In this document: one piece after another, positions 42,692 through 52,633 of the stretch
How positions within the stretch are numbered: position 1 is the stretch's first letter
Layout of the letters: each line of letters starts with the position of its first letter
Assembly: GCF_044197065.1 (NCBI RefSeq)
Contig: NZ_JBIQOI010000001.1
Span: 806,001-870,000, forward strand
DNA from: Kluyvera ascorbata_C
GTDB lineage: Bacteria; Pseudomonadota; Gammaproteobacteria; Enterobacterales; Enterobacteriaceae
DNA length: 64,000 nucleotides
Direction of reading: 5' to 3'
The notes under the pieces: generated by a model
Told to the model about the DNA's origin: nothing
What the model saw: the letters and a program-made list of their open reading frames with translations, nothing else
Databases searched by the model: none
Made by a program: the position numbers and the translations under genes

Positions 42692-44083
42692 ATGAGTCAC
42701 TCCACTGCCCCGGAAAGGGCAACCGGCGCTGTCATTACCGACTGGCGTCCGGAAGATCCGGCATTCTGGCAGGAACGCGGTCATCGCGTCGCTAGCCGGA
42801 ACCTGTGGATTTCAGTTCCATGCTTGCTGCTCGCATTCTGCGTCTGGATGCTGTTCAGTGCGGTTGCGGTCAATTTACCAAAAGTGGGCTTCCAGTTTAC
42901 AACCGATCAGCTGTTCATGCTGACCGCGTTACCTTCCGTTTCCGGCGCACTGTTGCGCGTACCGTATTCCTTTATGGTACCGCTGGTGGGTGGTCGTCGC
43001 TGGACCGCGTTCAGCACCGGGATCCTTATCATTCCTTGCGTATGGCTGGGCTTTGCCGTTCAGGACACCTCCACGCCGTTTAGCACCTTCATCATTATCT
43101 CTCTGCTGTGCGGCTTCGCGGGTGCAAACTTTGCGTCCAGCATGGCGAACATTAGTTTCTTCTTCCCGAAAGCGAAGCAGGGCGGTGCGCTAGGCCTTAA
43201 CGGCGGCCTCGGCAATATGGGCGTGAGCGTGATGCAGCTGGTGGCTCCACTGGCGGTTTCTCTCTCTATCTTTGCGGTATTTGGTAGCCATGGCGTGACG
43301 CAGCCTGACGGCAGCGAGCTGTTCCTGGCGAACGCGGCGTGGATCTGGGTACCTTTCCTGGCCATCTTCACCATCGCGGCCTGGTTCGGCATGAACGAGC
43401 TGGCCACGTCTAAGGCGTCGCTTAAAGAGCAGTTGCCGGTGTTGAAACGTGGTCACCTGTGGATCATGAGCCTGCTGTATCTGGCGACCTTCGGTTCGTT
43501 TATCGGCTTCTCCGCCGGTTTTGCGATGCTGTCAAAAACCCAGTTCCCGGAAATTCAGATCCTGCATTATGCCTTCTTCGGTCCGTTTATCGGCGCCCTG
43601 GCGCGCTCTGCCGGTGGGGCGATTTCCGACCGTCTGGGCGGGACTCGCGTGACGCTGATTAACTTCATCCTGATGGCGGTGTTCAGTGCGCTGTTGTTCA
43701 TGACTCTGCCAACCAACGGCATGGGCGGTAACTTCGTTGCTTTCTATGTGGTCTTCCTGGCGCTGTTCCTGACGGCTGGGCTGGGCAGCGGTTCCACCTT
43801 CCAGATGATTTCCGTTATCTTCCGTAAGCTGACGATGGATCGCGTGAAAGCCGAAGGCGGTACTGACGAGAAAGCGATGCGTGAAGCGGCCACCGATACG
43901 GCGGCAGCACTGGGCTTTATCTCAGCGATTGGCGCAATCGGCGGTTTCTTTATCCCGAAAGCGTTCGGTACTTCCCTGGATTTAACCGGCTCACCGGCTG
44001 GCGCGATGAAAGTGTTCCTCGTGTTCTATATCGTCTGCGTTGTGGTGACCTGGGCGGTATACGGTCGTAAAGCGAAAAAATAA
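42692..44083 (+). CDS. narK: Nitrate/nitrite transporter NarK
   Basis: This 463-residue major-facilitator transporter with 12 helices has exactly the E. coli length. The two nitrate signature motifs are GGALGLNGGLGNMGVSVMQL and GLGSGSTFQMISVIF; the arginines that bind substrate are in ALLRVPYSFMVP and GALARSAGG. It imports nitrate and exports nitrite during nitrate respiration. The ATG at 42692 with AGAGG upstream fits E. coli; GTG two codons earlier is possible but unlikely. Confidence 0.97.
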   Translation: MSHSTAPERATGAVITDWRPEDPAFWQERGHRVASRNLWISVPCLLLAFCVWMLFSAVAVNLPKVGFQFTTDQLFMLTALPSVSGALLRVPYSFMVPLVGGRRWTAFSTGILIIPCVWLGFAVQDTSTPFSTFIIISLLCGFAGANFASSMANISFFFPKAKQGGALGLNGGLGNMGVSVMQLVAPLAVSLSIFAVFGSHGVTQPDGSELFLANAAWIWVPFLAIFTIAAWFGMNELATSKASLKEQLPVLKRGHLWIMSLLYLATFGSFIGFSAGFAMLSKTQFPEIQILHYAFFGPFIGALARSAGGAISDRLGGTRVTLINFILMAVFSALLFMTLPTNGMGGNFVAFYVVFLALFLTAGLGSGSTFQMISVIFRKLTMDRVKAEGGTDEKAMREAATDTAAALGFISAIGAIGGFFIPKAFGTSLDLTGSPAGAMKVFLVFYIVCVVVTWAVYGRKAKK

Positions 44084-44101
44084 CGGGTTTCGTTATTTCT
44101 G

Positions 44102-44137
44102 AATAAAGGCGCGAGGTTTCGCGCCTTTATTTTTTTC
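44102..44137 (+). terminator. Terminator of narK
   Basis: AATAAAGGCGCGA and its complement TCGCGCCTTTATT enclose a GGTT loop, followed by T residues. Confidence 0.9.
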
Positions 44138-44221
44138 TCTTCTTAGTTACAACATACTATTGGCGTTTTTCACTGCTCTGGCACCGAGCCCGTCCTGGAT
44201 TAGGTCTCGCAAGAAAGGCTC

Positions 44222-44385
44222 TACCCCTTAATACCGATAGGGCTTATTTTTACATCTTGAAATATGTGCTTTTCGTGAAAAAACCTTAATTTACAGTGTG
44301 TTAAAAAATAAGAATATATACCACCTTGGTGGTATGTGCCATTTCTACGGCATTTGTTAAGCAAAGCCACCTTGATCGTTATCAA
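44222..44385 (+). promoter_or_regulatory. narG control region: NarL and FNR sites
   Basis: The region 44138-44476 has no gene. An FNR box TTGAT-CGTT-ATCAA (44372-44385) puts the start point near 44420. A perfect 7-2-7 inverted pair TACCACC-TT-GGTGGTA (44319-44334), centred about 93 bases upstream, matches the high-affinity NarL site position of E. coli narG (around -89). A NarL heptamer TACCCCT (44222-44228) corresponds to the distal -195 region. Confidence 0.8.
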
Positions 44386-44476
44386 TTCCCTTCACCTTTC
44401 AGCGCGTTAACTTCGCTGCAAATTCAGCAATGTCGATTTATCAGAGAGCCGACAGGCTCCAAACAGGAGAGACCCG

Positions 44477-47400
44477 ATGAGTAAATTCCTGGACCGGTTT
44501 CGCTACTTTAAACAGAAGGGCGAAACATTTGCCGATGGGCACGGACAGATTCTAGATACCAACCGGGATTGGGAAGATGGATACCGCCAGCGCTGGCAGC
44601 ATGATAAGGTTGTGCGTTCCACGCACGGCGTAAACTGCACCGGTTCCTGTAGCTGGAAAATTTATGTCAAAAACGGTCTGGTTACCTGGGAAACCCAGCA
44701 GACTGACTATCCGCGCACCCGTCCGGATCTGCCTAACCATGAACCTCGCGGCTGCCCGCGTGGGGCGAGCTATTCCTGGTACCTGTATAGCGCCAACCGT
44801 CTGAAATATCCGCTGATGCGTAAACGCCTGATGAAAATGTGGCGTGAAGCGAAAAAACTGCACAGCGATCCGGTTGATGCCTGGGCATCCATTATTGAAG
44901 ATGCCGACAAAGCAAAAAGCTTCAAACAAGCACGTGGCCGCGGCGGCTTCGTTCGCTCCTCCTGGCAGGAAGTGAACGAGCTGATTGCCGCGTCCAACGT
45001 TTACACCGTGAAAACTTACGGTCCAGACCGCGTGGCTGGCTTCTCGCCAATTCCAGCGATGTCGATGGTCTCCTACGCCTCCGGCGCACGTTACCTTTCC
45101 TTGATTGGCGGTACCTGCCTGAGCTTCTACGACTGGTACTGTGACCTGCCACCTGCTTCTCCGCAGACCTGGGGTGAGCAGACTGACGTGCCGGAATCTG
45201 CCGACTGGTATAACTCCAGCTACATCCTTGCCTGGGGTTCCAACGTTCCGCAGACCCGTACGCCAGATGCGCACTTCTTTACTGAAGTTCGTTATAAAGG
45301 TACCAAAACCGTCGCTATCACCCCGGACTATGCCGAAATCGCTAAACTCTGCGATCTGTGGCTGGCACCGAAACAGGGTACCGATGCGGCAATGGCGCTG
45401 GCAATGGGTCACGTGATGCTGCGTGAATTCCACCTCGACAAACCAAGCCAGTACTTCACCGACTACGTGCGTCGCTACACCGACTTCCCGATGCTGGTGA
45501 TGCTGGAAGAGCGCGAAGGTTATTACGCGGCGGGCCGTATGCTGCGTGCTGCTGACCTGGTTGACGCTTTGGGTCAGGAAAATAACCCAGAGTGGAAAAC
45601 CGTTGCTATCAATACCGATGGCGAGATGGTGGCACCGAATGGTTCTATCGGTTTCCGTTGGGGCGAAAAAGGTAAATGGAACCTTGAGCAACGTGACGGC
45701 AAATCCGGTGATGAAACTGAACTGCAACTGAGCCTGCTGGGTAGCCACGATGAAATTGCTCAGGTGGGCTTCCCGTACTTTGGCGGCGAAGGCACCGAGC
45801 ACTTCACCAGCGTCGAGCTGGAAAATATTCTGCTGCACAAACTGCCGGTGAAACGTCTGCAGCTGGCCGATGGCACTACCGCGCTGGTAACCACCGTTTA
45901 TGACCTGAACATGGCTAACTACGGCCTGGATCGCGGTCTGAACGATGAAAACTGTGCAACCAGCTACGATGATATCAAGGCGTATACGCCTGCGTGGGCT
46001 GAGAAAATTACCGGTGTTCCACGTGCGCAGATTATTCGTATCGCTCGTGAGTTTGCCGATAACGCCGATAAAACGCACGGTCGTTCGATGATCATCGTCG
46101 GTGCCGGTCTGAACCACTGGTATCACCTCGATATGAACTATCGTGGTCTTATCAACATGCTGGTGTTCTGCGGTTGTATTGGTCAGAGCGGCGGCGGTTG
46201 GGCCCACTATGTTGGCCAGGAAAAACTGCGTCCGCAGACCGGCTGGCAGCCACTGGCGTTTGGCCTTGACTGGCAGCGTCCAGCACGTCATATGAACAGT
46301 ACTTCCTACTTCTATAACCACTCCAGCCAATGGCGTTATGAGTCGGTTACCGCGCAGGAACTGCTGTCGCCGATGGCGGATAAATCTCGCTACACCGGCC
46401 ATCTGCTGGACTTCAATGTCCGTGCAGAACGTATGGGCTGGCTGCCGTCTGCACCGCAGTTAGGCACAAACCCACTGCGTATTGTCGACGATGCGAAGAA
46501 AGCCGGGATGGATCCGGTTGATTACACCGTTAAAGCGCTGAAAGAAGGCACCATTCGTTTTGCGGCTGAACAACCAGAAAACGGTAAAAACCACCCACGT
46601 AACCTGTTCATCTGGCGTTCTAACCTGCTGGGCTCTTCCGGTAAAGGTCATGAGTACATGCTGAAATACCTGCTGGGTACCGAACACGGTATTCAGGGGA
46701 TGGATCTGGGCAAGCAGGGCGGTCTGAAGCCTGAAGAAGTGGAATGGCAGGATAACGGTCTCGACGGTAAGTTGGATCTGGTGGTGACGCTGGACTTCCG
46801 TCTGTCGAGCACCTGTCTGTATTCCGATATCGTGCTGCCAACGGCAACCTGGTATGAAAAAGACGACATGAATACCTCGGATATGCATCCGTTTATTCAT
46901 CCGCTGTCTGCTGCTGTCGACCCGGCATGGGAATCGAAAAGCGACTGGGAAATCTACAAAGGCATAGCGAAGAAATTCTCTGAAGTCTGCGTGGGTCACC
47001 TCGGTCAGGAAACGGATATTGTTACGCTGCCAATCCAGCATGACTCTGCGGCCGAACTGGCACAGCCGTTAGACGTGAAGGACTGGAAAAAAGGCGAATG
47101 TGACCTGATCCCAGGTAAAACCGCGCCGCACATTATCCCGGTTCAACGTGATTATCCGGCCACCTACGAGCGCTTTACCTCCATCGGACCATTGATGGAA
47201 AAAATCGGTAACGGCGGTAAAGGGATTGCCTGGAACACCCAGAGCGAAATGGATCTGCTGCGTAAGCTCAACTACACCAAAGCAGAAGGCCCGGCGAAAG
47301 GCCAGCCGATGCTGGATACCGCGATTGATGCCGCAGAGATGATCCTCACCCTGGCGCCGGAAACCAACGGTCAGGTGGCGGTGAAAGCTTGGGCAGCGCT

Positions 47401-48220
47401 CAGCGAGTTTACCGGTCGTGACCACACGCATCTGGCGCTCAATAAAGAAGACGAGAAAATTCGCTTCCGTGATATTCAGGCGCAGCCGCGCAAGATTATC
47501 TCCAGCCCAACCTGGTCCGGTCTGGAAGACGAACACGTCTCTTACAACGCTGGCTATACCAACGTTCACGAGCTGATTCCATGGCGTACGCTGTCTGGTC
47601 GTCAGTCCTTGTATCAGGACCACCAGTGGATGCGTGACTTCGGTGAAAGCCTGCTGGTTTACCGCCCACCTATCGACACCCGTTCGGTGAAAGAGGTGAT
47701 GGGCAAGAAATCAAACGGCAACCCAGAGAAGGCGCTGAACTTCCTGACTCCGCACCAGAAGTGGGGTATTCACTCAACCTACAGCGATAACCTGCTGATG
47801 CTGACCTTAGGTCGCGGCGGTCCGGTGGTGTGGATGAGCGAAGAAGATGCCAAAGAGATCGGTATCGAAGATAACGACTGGATTGAAGTCTTCAACAACA
47901 ACGGCGCGCTGACCGCACGTGCAGTCGTGAGCCAGCGTGTACCGGCTGGGATGACCATGATGTACCACGCGCAGGAACGTATTGTTAACCTGCCGGGTTC
48001 AGAAATTACCGGTCAACGCGGTGGTATCCATAACTCAGTGACCCGCATCACGCCAAAACCGACGCATATGATCGGCGGCTATGCGCACCTGGCTTACAGC
48101 TTTAACTACTACGGTACCGTGGGTTCGAACCGTGATGAGTTTGTGGTGGTACGTAAGATGAAGAACATTGACTGGTTGGACGGCGAAGGCAATGACCAGG
48201 TACAGGAGAGCGTAAAATGA
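44477..48220 (+). CDS. narG: Respiratory nitrate reductase A, alpha subunit
   Basis: This 1247-residue catalytic subunit reduces nitrate to nitrite with a bis-MGD molybdenum centre on the cytoplasmic face. The N terminus MSKFLDRFRYFKQKG is a remnant twin-arginine-like motif that is not cleaved. The FS0 iron-sulphur cluster is bound by the His/Cys region HGVNCTGSCSWKIYVKNG and GCPRGASYSWY. Molybdopterin-binding stretches include GWAHYVGQEKLRPQTGWQ and RSNLLGSSGKGHEYMLKYLLG. The length equals that of E. coli NarG. It is the first gene of narGHJI and overlaps narH by four bases. Confidence 0.98.
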   Translation: MSKFLDRFRYFKQKGETFADGHGQILDTNRDWEDGYRQRWQHDKVVRSTHGVNCTGSCSWKIYVKNGLVTWETQQTDYPRTRPDLPNHEPRGCPRGASYSWYLYSANRLKYPLMRKRLMKMWREAKKLHSDPVDAWASIIEDADKAKSFKQARGRGGFVRSSWQEVNELIAASNVYTVKTYGPDRVAGFSPIPAMSMVSYASGARYLSLIGGTCLSFYDWYCDLPPASPQTWGEQTDVPESADWYNSSYILAWGSNVPQTRTPDAHFFTEVRYKGTKTVAITPDYAEIAKLCDLWLAPKQGTDAAMALAMGHVMLREFHLDKPSQYFTDYVRRYTDFPMLVMLEEREGYYAAGRMLRAADLVDALGQENNPEWKTVAINTDGEMVAPNGSIGFRWGEKGKWNLEQRDGKSGDETELQLSLLGSHDEIAQVGFPYFGGEGTEHFTSVELENILLHKLPVKRLQLADGTTALVTTVYDLNMANYGLDRGLNDENCATSYDDIKAYTPAWAEKITGVPRAQIIRIAREFADNADKTHGRSMIIVGAGLNHWYHLDMNYRGLINMLVFCGCIGQSGGGWAHYVGQEKLRPQTGWQPLAFGLDWQRPARHMNSTSYFYNHSSQWRYESVTAQELLSPMADKSRYTGHLLDFNVRAERMGWLPSAPQLGTNPLRIVDDAKKAGMDPVDYTVKALKEGTIRFAAEQPENGKNHPRNLFIWRSNLLGSSGKGHEYMLKYLLGTEHGIQGMDLGKQGGLKPEEVEWQDNGLDGKLDLVVTLDFRLSSTCLYSDIVLPTATWYEKDDMNTSDMHPFIHPLSAAVDPAWESKSDWEIYKGIAKKFSEVCVGHLGQETDIVTLPIQHDSAAELAQPLDVKDWKKGECDLIPGKTAPHIIPVQRDYPATYERFTSIGPLMEKIGNGGKGIAWNTQSEMDLLRKLNYTKAEGPAKGQPMLDTAIDAAEMILTLAPETNGQVAVKAWAALSEFTGRDHTHLALNKEDEKIRFRDIQAQPRKIISSPTWSGLEDEHVSYNAGYTNVHELIPWRTLSGRQSLYQDHQWMRDFGESLLVYRPPIDTRSVKEVMGKKSNGNPEKALNFLTPHQKWGIHSTYSDNLLMLTLGRGGPVVWMSEEDAKEIGIEDNDWIEVFNNNGALTARAVVSQRVPAGMTMMYHAQERIVNLPGSEITGQRGGIHNSVTRITPKPTHMIGGYAHLAYSFNYYGTVGSNRDEFVVVRKMKNIDWLDGEGNDQVQESVK

Positions 48221-49755
48221 AAATTCGTTCACAAGTCGGCATGGTGCTGAATCTCGATAAATGCATCGGCTGTCATACCTGTTCAGTGACCTGTAAAAAC
48301 GTCTGGACCAGCCGCGAAGGGACCGAGTACGCATGGTTCAACAACGTTGAAACCAAGCCGGGCACCGGTTTCCCGACCGACTGGGAAGACCAGGAGAAGT
48401 ATAAAGGCGGTTGGATCCGTAAAATCAACGGCAAGCTGGTACCGCGCATGGGTAACAAAGCGCTGCTGCTGGGTAAAATCTTCGCCAACCCGCATCTGCC
48501 GGGGCTGGATGATTACTACGAGCCGTTCGATTTTGACTATCAGACGCTGCACAACGCGCCGGCTGATAGCAAGGCGCAGCCGATTGCACGTCCACGCTCG
48601 CTGATTACCGGCAAGCGCATGGACAAAATCACCAAGGGTCCGAACTGGGAAGACGACCTCGGTGGTGAGTTCGAGAAGCTGTCGAAAGACAAGAACTTCG
48701 AGAACATGCAGAAGGCAATGTACGGCCAGTTCGAAAATACCTTCATGATGTACCTGCCGCGCCTGTGCGAGCACTGCCTTAACCCGGCATGTGTCGCGAC
48801 CTGCCCGAGCGGTGCGATTTACAAGCGTGAAGAAGACGGCATCGTACTGATCGATCAGGATAAATGCCGCGGCTGGCGTATGTGCATCACCGGTTGCCCA
48901 TACAAAAAAATCTACTTCAACTGGAAGAGCGGCAAGTCTGAAAAATGCATCTTCTGCTATCCGCGTATTGAAGCGGGTCAGCCGACCGTGTGTTCAGAAA
49001 CTTGCGTAGGCCGTATTCGTTACCTCGGCGTGCTGCTGTATGACGCGGATGCGATTGAAACCGCAGCAAGCACCGAGAACGAGAAGGACCTGTATCAACG
49101 TCAGCTGGACGTGTTCCTCGATCCGAACGATCCGAAAGTGATCGAGCAGGCGCAGAAAGACGGTATCCCGCTGAGCGTGATTGATGCCGCACAGAAATCG
49201 CCGGTTTATAAAATGGCGATGGACTGGAAACTGGCGCTGCCGCTGCACCCGGAATACCGCACGCTGCCGATGGTCTGGTACGTGCCGCCGCTGTCACCAA
49301 TTCAGTCCGCCGCCGATGCGGGCGAACTGGGTAGTAACGGTATTCTGCCGGACGTCGAAAGTCTGCGCATCCCGGTTCAGTACCTGGCGAATCTGCTGAC
49401 CGCAGGTGACACCCAGCCGGTGCTGCTGGCGCTGAAACGTATGCTGGCGATGCGCCACTTCAAACGTACGGAAACGGTTGATGGCGTTATCGATACCCGT
49501 GCGCTGGAAGAGGTGGGTCTGACCGAAGCGCAGGCTCAGGAAATGTATCGTTATCTGGCGATTGCTAACTACGAAGATCGTTTCGTAGTGCCAAGCAGCC
49601 ATCGCGAACAGGCTCGTGATGCGTTCCCAGAGAAAAGTGGTTGTGGCTTTAGCTTCGGCGACGGCTGCCACGGTTCTGATACCAAGTTTAATCTGTTCAA
49701 CAGCCGCCGTATTGATTCTGTGGATGTGAGCAGCAAAACGGAGCCACACGCATGA
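48217..49755 (+). CDS. narH: Respiratory nitrate reductase A, beta subunit
   Basis: This 512-residue subunit carries electrons from NarI to NarG through four iron-sulphur clusters. The binding motifs are CIGCHTCSVTC, CEHCLNPACVATC, CRGWRMCITGC (tryptophan in place of a cysteine, giving the [3Fe-4S] cluster) and CIFCYPRIEAGQPTVCSETC. The length equals that of E. coli NarH. It overlaps both neighbours by ATGA, which suggests coupled translation. Confidence 0.98.
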   Translation: MKIRSQVGMVLNLDKCIGCHTCSVTCKNVWTSREGTEYAWFNNVETKPGTGFPTDWEDQEKYKGGWIRKINGKLVPRMGNKALLLGKIFANPHLPGLDDYYEPFDFDYQTLHNAPADSKAQPIARPRSLITGKRMDKITKGPNWEDDLGGEFEKLSKDKNFENMQKAMYGQFENTFMMYLPRLCEHCLNPACVATCPSGAIYKREEDGIVLIDQDKCRGWRMCITGCPYKKIYFNWKSGKSEKCIFCYPRIEAGQPTVCSETCVGRIRYLGVLLYDADAIETAASTENEKDLYQRQLDVFLDPNDPKVIEQAQKDGIPLSVIDAAQKSPVYKMAMDWKLALPLHPEYRTLPMVWYVPPLSPIQSAADAGELGSNGILPDVESLRIPVQYLANLLTAGDTQPVLLALKRMLAMRHFKRTETVDGVIDTRALEEVGLTEAQAQEMYRYLAIANYEDRFVVPSSHREQARDAFPEKSGCGFSFGDGCHGSDTKFNLFNSRRIDSVDVSSKTEPHA

Positions 49756-50462
49756 TTGAACTCGTGGTGATTTCACGTCTCCTTGAGTACCCGGATGCTG
49801 CCTTATGGCAGCATCAAGGCGAACTCTTTGACGTTCTGTCTGAATCAGAAAAACTGGAAAAAGCGGATGCCCAGACTCTGGGCGTCTTCCTGCGCGATTT
49901 AACCGCGCAGGATCTGCTGGATGCTCAGGCTGCTTATAGCGAACTGTTTGACCGTGGCCGCGCGACGTCGCTGCTGTTGTTTGAACACGTTCACGGCGAG
50001 TCTCGTGACCGTGGTCAGGCGATGGTCGATCTGCTGAACCAGTATGAGCAGCACGGTCTGGAGCTGGACAGCCGCGAGCTGCCGGATCACCTGCCGCTGT
50101 ACCTGGAATATCTGGCGCAGCTGCCAGAGAGCGAAGCGATTGGCGGCTTGCAGGACATCGCACCGATTCTGGCGCTGCTCTGCGCGCGTTTGCAGCAGCG
50201 TGAGAGCCGTTATGCGGTGCTGTTTGAGCAGTTGCTGAAGCTCGCAAACAGCGCGGTAGATGAAACGAAAGTGGCGGAAAAAATTGCGGACGAAGCCCGC
50301 GATGATACGCCTCAGGCGCTGGATGCGGTGTGGGAAGAAGAGCAGGTGAAATTCTTTGCCGACCAGGGCTGTGGTGACTCGGAAATTACTCATCACCAGC
50401 GTCGTTTTGCTGGAGCCGTGGCACCGCAATATCTGAATATCTCTAACGGAGGACAGCAATAA
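49752..50462 (+). CDS. narJ: Nitrate reductase molybdenum cofactor assembly chaperone NarJ
   Basis: This 236-residue all-helical cytoplasmic chaperone helps insert the molybdenum cofactor and haem into NarGHI and is not part of the final enzyme. It has VVISRLLEYPDAALWQHQGEL near the N terminus, the family motif YSELFDRGRATSLLLFEHVHGESRDRGQAM and YLEYLAQLP. Its stop overlaps the narI start by one base. Confidence 0.97.
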   Translation: MIELVVISRLLEYPDAALWQHQGELFDVLSESEKLEKADAQTLGVFLRDLTAQDLLDAQAAYSELFDRGRATSLLLFEHVHGESRDRGQAMVDLLNQYEQHGLELDSRELPDHLPLYLEYLAQLPESEAIGGLQDIAPILALLCARLQQRESRYAVLFEQLLKLANSAVDETKVAEKIADEARDDTPQALDAVWEEEQVKFFADQGCGDSEITHHQRRFAGAVAPQYLNISNGGQQ

Positions 50463-51139
50463 TGCACTTCCTGAATATGTTCTTCTTCGACATTTATCCG
50501 TACATTGCGGGTTCTGTCTTCCTGATTGGTAGCTGGCTACGTTACGACTACGGTCAGTACACCTGGCGTGCTGCTTCCAGCCAGATGCTGGATCGCAAAG
50601 GGATGAACCTGGCGTCTAACCTGTTCCACCTCGGGATTCTGGGCGTGTTCGCCGGTCACTTCCTGGGTATGCTGACCCCGCACTGGATGTATGAAGCGTG
50701 GCTGCCGCTGGAAGTAAAACAGAAGATGGCGATGTTTGGCGGTGGCGCGGCTGGCTTGATGTGTCTGGTCGGCGGTGTGCTGTTACTTAAACGACGTCTG
50801 TTCAGCGCGCGCGTGCGTGCCACGACGACCGGTGCTGATATTCTGGTGCTGTCCGTTCTGGTTATCCAGTGTGCGCTGGGGCTGCTGACGATTCCGTTCT
50901 CTGCGCAGCATATGGACGGTAGCGAGATGATGAAACTGGTGGGTTGGGCGCAGTCCGTGGTGACCTTCCACGGTGGCGCTTCCGCACACCTGGACGGCGT
51001 GGCGTTTATCTACCGTATGCACCTGGTGCTGGGGATGACGTTGTTCCTGTTGTTCCCATTCTCGCGCCTGGTACACATCTGGAGCGTGCCGGTCGAGTAC
51101 CTGACCCGCAAGTACCAGATTGTTCGTGCGCGCCATTAA
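50462..51139 (+). CDS. narI: Respiratory nitrate reductase A, gamma subunit (cytochrome b)
   Basis: This 225-residue membrane protein oxidises quinol and anchors NarGH. It has five helices and binds two b haems through histidines in NLFHLGILGVFAGHFLG (near residues 56 and 66) and in VVTFHGGASAHLDGVAFIYRMHLVLGM (near 187 and 205). The last gene of the operon, it is followed by a terminator. Confidence 0.98.
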   Translation: MHFLNMFFFDIYPYIAGSVFLIGSWLRYDYGQYTWRAASSQMLDRKGMNLASNLFHLGILGVFAGHFLGMLTPHWMYEAWLPLEVKQKMAMFGGGAAGLMCLVGGVLLLKRRLFSARVRATTTGADILVLSVLVIQCALGLLTIPFSAQHMDGSEMMKLVGWAQSVVTFHGGASAHLDGVAFIYRMHLVLGMTLFLLFPFSRLVHIWSVPVEYLTRKYQIVRARH

Positions 51140-51158
51140 TACGGTGCTGTGACGTGCT

Positions 51159-51184
51159 AAACCCCGCTTCGGCGGGTTTTTTTG
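51159..51184 (+). terminator. Terminator of narGHJI
   Basis: AACCCCGC-TTCG-GCGGGTTT with a run of seven T lies 20 bases after the narI stop. Confidence 0.92.
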
Positions 51185-51198
51185 TTTGTGCGGCCTGT

Positions 51199-51225
51199 TC
51201 CCGGCCAAGCGCAGCGCCGCCGGGA
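51199..51225. repeat. REP element
   Basis: CCCGGCCAAGCGCAGCGCCG followed by CCGGG is the same REP type as at 14043 and 24184, here between narI and the tRNA repeat. Confidence 0.7.
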
Positions 51226-51322
51226 TATATATGGCAGAAAGGCAAGATAGCGCTCGAGGAATAACAGAAATAACTAAGAGAAATTTGAATATTTAATCGA
51301 AGGAGGTACTACCGAGAGAAGA

Positions 51323-51496
51323 TGGTGGTGGGGGAAGGATTACTCGGCTGCGCCTCGCCCTTCGGGTCGTTGCCTGCGGCAACGCTTTCTCGCTGGCGCT
51401 CGAATCGAACCTTAGTCGAAGCTTCTTATCCTTCCCTGTTTGGGCAGGATATAGATTTTTAGCGTTTTAATTTAGTGGGGTGCTTTCAAGAAATGA
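51323..51496 (-). repeat. rtT-type repeat downstream of tRNA-Tyr
   Basis: The last 19 bases of the tRNA gene (51497-51515) recur exactly at 51323-51341, 174 bases away. This is the structure of the rtT repeat at E. coli tyrT, where a 178-base unit contains the 19-base tRNA end. The unit holds a TCG-rich stretch with a TTGCC/GGCAA hairpin around 51372-51393. There is only one unit here, and the second tRNA copy (tyrV) is missing. The surrounding gap 51140-51496 holds no other gene. Confidence 0.75.
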
Positions 51497-51581
<85 letters not shown>

Positions 51582-51635
51582 ACTGGGGCAATGCTTGGTT
51601 TTACTGGCCTGCTTCCTTCTCGGGAAGCGGGGCGC

Positions 51636-51663
51636 ATCATATCAAATGACGCGCCGCTGTAAA
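51636..51663 (-). promoter_or_regulatory. Promoter of the tRNA-Tyr gene
   Basis: On the minus strand TTTACA (51658-51663) and TATGAT (51636-51641) are separated by 16 bases, followed by the GC-rich discriminator GCGCCCCGC. This is the known tyrT promoter form, subject to stringent control. Confidence 0.85.
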
Positions 51664-51744
51664 GCATTCGTTTACCAAAAATGAACTGTTTGCGTACTTT
51701 TCATCCGTAACGGATTAAAGCTAATCAATTCATTTCTCAAGTGA

Positions 51745-52587
51745 TTAAAGAATGATCGTCCGGTTACCGTAAACGAAGACGCGCTGCGCTAATACCTGAT
51801 AAAGCGCGCGGCTCAGTACGTTTTTCTCTACGTCCCGACCGGCACGCATCATATCTTCTGCAGTGTAGGTATGATCGACGTGAATCACGTCCTGCATGAT
51901 GATTGGACCTTCGTCCAGATTGTCGTTTACGTAGTGCGCCGTCGCACCCACAATCTTCACACCACGTTCATAGGCCTGATGGTAAGGACGCGCCCCGATA
52001 AACGCTGGCAGGAACGAATGGTGGATGTTGATAATCTTGTTCGGGAAGCGAGAGACGAACTCAGGCGTCAGCACACGCATATATTTTGCCAGCACCACGT
52101 AGTCCGGCTCGTGTGCTGCAATGGCATCGGCCATTAATTTATCGTGCTCTTCACGCGCTAGCCCTTCGTGGCTAACCAGTTGGAAAGGAATACCAAAACG
52201 CTCAACCAGGGTACGCAGCGTTTCATGGTTGCCGATAACGGCAGCAATTTCGACGTCCAGGCCGCCGTAGTTGGCTTTCATCAACAGATCGCCAAGGCAG
52301 TGAGCTTCTTTCGTTACCAGAATCACGATACGGCGACGGCCTGCAGGGTTTAATTCGCGAACAGAACCTTCCGGCAGCGCGCTGTCTAAGTCTGCGAGCA
52401 GGGTAGAGTCGTTAAAGATCCCTTCCAGTTCGGTACGCATAAAGAAGCGTCCGGTGCGGTGATCGACGAACTCATTGTTTTGCACGATGTTTAATTCGTG
52501 CTTGTAGCAGATGTTGGTGATGCGCGCGATAAGCCCTTTTTGGTCAGGGCAGATGGTGCGAAGAACTTTACGTTGTATGGAATGCAT
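51745..52587 (-). CDS. purU: Formyltetrahydrofolate deformylase
   Basis: This 280-residue enzyme hydrolyses 10-formyl-THF to formate and THF, supplying formate for PurT and balancing one-carbon units. It has an N-terminal ACT domain (VLRTICPDQKGLIARITNICYKHELNIVQNNEF) and a C-terminal formyltransferase-like domain with the catalytic Asn and His in FPNKIINIHHSFLPAFIGA and the Asp in VNDNLDEGPI. The start at 52587 gives exactly the E. coli length; the frame open to 52719 runs into ychJ. Confidence 0.96.
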   Translation of the reverse strand: MHSIQRKVLRTICPDQKGLIARITNICYKHELNIVQNNEFVDHRTGRFFMRTELEGIFNDSTLLADLDSALPEGSVRELNPAGRRRIVILVTKEAHCLGDLLMKANYGGLDVEIAAVIGNHETLRTLVERFGIPFQLVSHEGLAREEHDKLMADAIAAHEPDYVVLAKYMRVLTPEFVSRFPNKIINIHHSFLPAFIGARPYHQAYERGVKIVGATAHYVNDNLDEGPIIMQDVIHVDHTYTAEDMMRAGRDVEKNVLSRALYQVLAQRVFVYGNRTIIL

Positions 52588-52633
52588 TGCCGGGTAAATC
52601 CTGTTGATGATGTTTGCGAAGCTGTTATTGGGT

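Noticed and set aside
44552..46402. 616-codon open frame on the minus strand
   Set aside because: It lies wholly inside narG on the other strand. Its length follows from narG codon usage; there is no ribosome-binding site or recognisable domain.
51323..51341. Second tRNA-Tyr gene
   Set aside because: Only the last 19 bases of the tRNA are present; the anticodon and 5' half are missing, so it is a repeat end.
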